Source of the DNA: Deinococcales bacterium | GTDB lineage: Bacteria; Deinococcota; Deinococci; Deinococcales; JAAFIG01 | Direction: 5' to 3' | Length of the DNA stretch: 53,528 nucleotides | Assembly: GCA_025359505.1 (NCBI GenBank) | Contig: JANYHH010000046.1 | Span: forward strand, 1-53,528 | Shown: positions 52,530 to 53,528 of the stretch, in pieces | Layout: each line of letters starts with the position of its first letter | How positions within the stretch are numbered: the first letter of the stretch is position 1 | Translations under genes and position numbers: made by a program | The notes under the pieces: generated by a model | The model's database searches: none | Told to the model about the DNA's origin: nothing | Seen by the model: the letters and a program-made list of their open reading frames with translations, nothing else

Positions 52530-53364
52530 TCACTTGATGGTTTTGGCAATCGCCACGATCTGCGAGTAATGCGCTTGCAACATTGGCAAGCTTTTCACTG
52601 CGAAGGCTTTGAGGTTGCCATCCTGCAAGCGTTGCGCGGCCAAGCGGTACATCACGATTGCGCCTTCGTGCGCGTTGACCTGCTCGGTGGTGTAAGCGCG
52701 GTCGAACGGCACGCCCTTGAGCGTGGAGAGGTACATCACCCGCAATTGCTCGCCGGGGCTGAGCATCGCCACGAAGCTGGCCCCGCCGCCCGAAGCCTGA
52801 GATGTGGACGTGTTCGAGCCGACGTTGCCATTGCCCATTCCAACGTTGCCCTGCGGGTCGTTCGGCCCGCCGGAGCTGGTCGCGCCAGTGCCCGACTGGG
52901 CCGGATTGGGCGTGCCCGCGCTGGAACCGCTCGTGCCAGCGCTCGAGCCGCCGTTGCTGGTGACGGGCGCGTTGCGGCTGGCGGCCGCGTTCAAGTCCTG
53001 TTGTGCTTTTTCGTGCATTGTGACCATCGAAGCCGCGAAGCTCTTAACACTGGCGCTGCTCGAGCGGTCGCCCGCCAAGCGACTGGTTTCAATCTCTAAG
53101 GCGAATTCCGGAAAATTCCTTAAGAATTTTCTGCCCTAAAGGGCATAGGAAAAACTACGGAATCCGTGCTGAACGCAATCTATTTGCAAAAATAGATGAA
53201 GTGATTTAACGGAATCCGTATAAAGCGTTGCCGCTGGCCGCTGCCTGCACGAACAACTCGTCGAACGTTCTCGTGTTCGTTGCTGCTGACTGCGCCAGCA
53301 CACCCAGTCCCAGCCCAGCGACGATCACGCCACCCGCCAAAAAGGTCGTCAATTTCCTCGTCAT
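52530..53364 (-). pseudogene. DUF4142-family secreted protein gene, interrupted by a small insertion
   Basis: The start is intact: GAGGTGAAGT then ATG 53,364, a signal peptide (KLTTFLAGGVIVAGLGLGV) and TFDELFVQAAASGNAL. About 121 bp of foreign sequence then adds a stop (YGFR*) and the gene resumes as LEIETSRLAGDRSSSASVKSF, a typical DUF4142 continuation, with a Gly/Ser/Asn-rich linker and YSQIVAIAKTIK at the end. Removing the insert restores one frame. The downstream part could still be translated from an internal start (ATG 53,078 in frame). DUF4142 proteins are poorly characterised envelope proteins. Confidence 0.85.
53100..53220. mobile_element. ~121-bp miniature element (MITE-like) inside DUF4142 gene
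   Basis: The insert lies between two TTA triplets (53,097-53,099 and 53,221-53,223), a possible 3-bp target duplication. Imperfect terminal repeats share CGNATTCCG. Inside are palindromes ACGGAATCCGT (53,157 and 53,209), GAAAATTC/GAATTTTC, TGCCCTAAAGGGCA and CTATTT/AAATAG. It is AT-rich and contains no CTCGAG, unlike its host gene. No ORF is encoded; it must be mobilised in trans. Confidence 0.75.
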
Positions 53365-53400
53365 ACTTCACCTCGAGCCTAGAGTTAACGTCAGTTCGGG

Positions 53401-53528
53401 TTAAGCCAGCTCATTCGTCATCAGCCCTAAGCTCGGTTTCTTCGGCTGATGGCAATACGCGATTAACCCGCAAATCAGGTTCACCACGAAATTCACTGGA
53501 CTGCGATGCCTCGAATGCTCAATCTGCG
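53401..53528 (-). CDS. 3' end of a transposase (IS982/IS4-like), cut by window edge
   Basis: The minus-strand frame entering at the right edge reads [19 protein letters not shown] then [15 protein letters not shown] and stops at 53,401-53,403. The IEHSRHRSP text with Arg-His-Arg followed by a hydrophobic helix resembles the C-terminus of IS982-type DDE transposases. Only 42 codons are inside the window. The element end should lie in 53,375-53,400, just upstream of the DUF4142 gene. Confidence 0.65.
   Translation of the reverse strand, partial: QIEHSRHRSPVNFVVNLICGLIAYCHQPKKPSLGLMTNELA

Larger units (their letters stand above)
1..53528. repeat. Genome-wide dispersed palindrome CTCGAG (HIP1-like)
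   Basis: The hexamer CTCGAG occurs throughout the window in genes and spacers. Counting by eye gives 26 copies in 4,021-7,200, against about one expected at 60% GC. Inside genes it is read in all three frames: as Leu-Glu, as x-Arg-x (nCT CGA Gnn) and as Ser-Ser or Ser-Arg (nnC TCG AGn). It is sparser in the tnsA-tnsB genes (9 in about 2.6 kb) and in the two solute-binding-protein genes (3 and 1 copies). It often lies in hairpin stems. Reading frames stay open across it, so it is not a cloning or assembly artefact. Confidence 0.95.

Noticed and set aside
1..53528. CTCGAG as XhoI linker or assembly artefact
   Set aside because: The copies lie at irregular spacing inside intact conserved genes and do not break reading frames.

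Overview
The window is a bacterial chromosome segment containing the replication origin. Coding is dense, GC is roughly 60%, and no tRNA or rRNA gene was seen. The dnaA-oriC-dnaN arrangement with rsmG-parA-parB beside it, minD/minE, era, a carboxypeptidase Taq (M32) and a Rad52/DdrA-like protein fit a member of the Deinococcota best; Chloroflexota or a neighbouring phylum is not excluded. The dominant property of the DNA is extreme repetition of the palindrome CTCGAG. I counted 26 copies in 4,021-7,200 where about one is expected. It occurs in genes in all three frames, in spacers and in terminator stems, much like HIP1 in cyanobacteria.

Layout, left to right. (1) 1-3,991 is mobile DNA: a decayed Mu-type transposase, then a tnsB-tnsA pair with TnsB-like repeats and a TGT/ACA terminus, but no tnsC or Cas gene in view. 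(2) 4,033-7,096 is a GntR/FCD regulator, a BenE-type transporter and an M20 deacylase, overlapping end to end. (3) 7,171-17,483 is mixed housekeeping: alpha/beta hydrolase, PLP lyase, 5-formyl-THF cyclo-ligase, MltG, signal peptidase I, an ABC-F ATPase, a GNAT enzyme, an HtrA-like protease and a Gfo/Idh oxidoreductase.

(4) 17,497-22,144 is the most interesting part, a compact NAD+/ADP-ribose island. A Nudix-winged-helix regulator sits behind a palindromic operator. After it come NADAR, a 131-residue protein with an ADP-ribosyltransferase-like motif pattern, a microbial PARG, a deoxyribosyltransferase-like enzyme, PnuC and a bifunctional NadR. The last six are tightly packed. Together they could add and remove ADP-ribose and rebuild NAD+ from nicotinamide riboside, under a regulator family that senses NAD-derived ligands.

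(5) 23,194-34,694 is a C3/C4 ketose or polyol block: dhaK1-dhaL1-iclR, then an ABC transporter (binding protein, two permeases, a 54-residue membrane protein, two different ATPases), then dhaL2-dhaK2-glpX. There is no DhaM. A sigma70-type promoter with a TTCGA-N5-TCGAA palindrome precedes the transporter. (6) 35,536-38,745 is a second, UgpBAE-like transporter without its own ATPase, followed by a secreted GHL10-type glycosidase-like protein.

(7) 40,561-47,335 is the replication/segregation core: minE, minD, a small membrane protein, dnaN, oriC (eight perfect DnaA boxes, DnaA-trio, AT-rich tract), dnaA, rsmG, parA and parB, with perfect parS sites inside rsmG and parB. (8) 47,414-53,528 holds the Rad52/DdrA-like gene, ccdA plus a thioredoxin-like gene, M32 carboxypeptidase, a DnaA-box cluster, era, a DUF4142 gene broken by a ~121-bp miniature element, and the 3' end of a transposase cut by the window edge.
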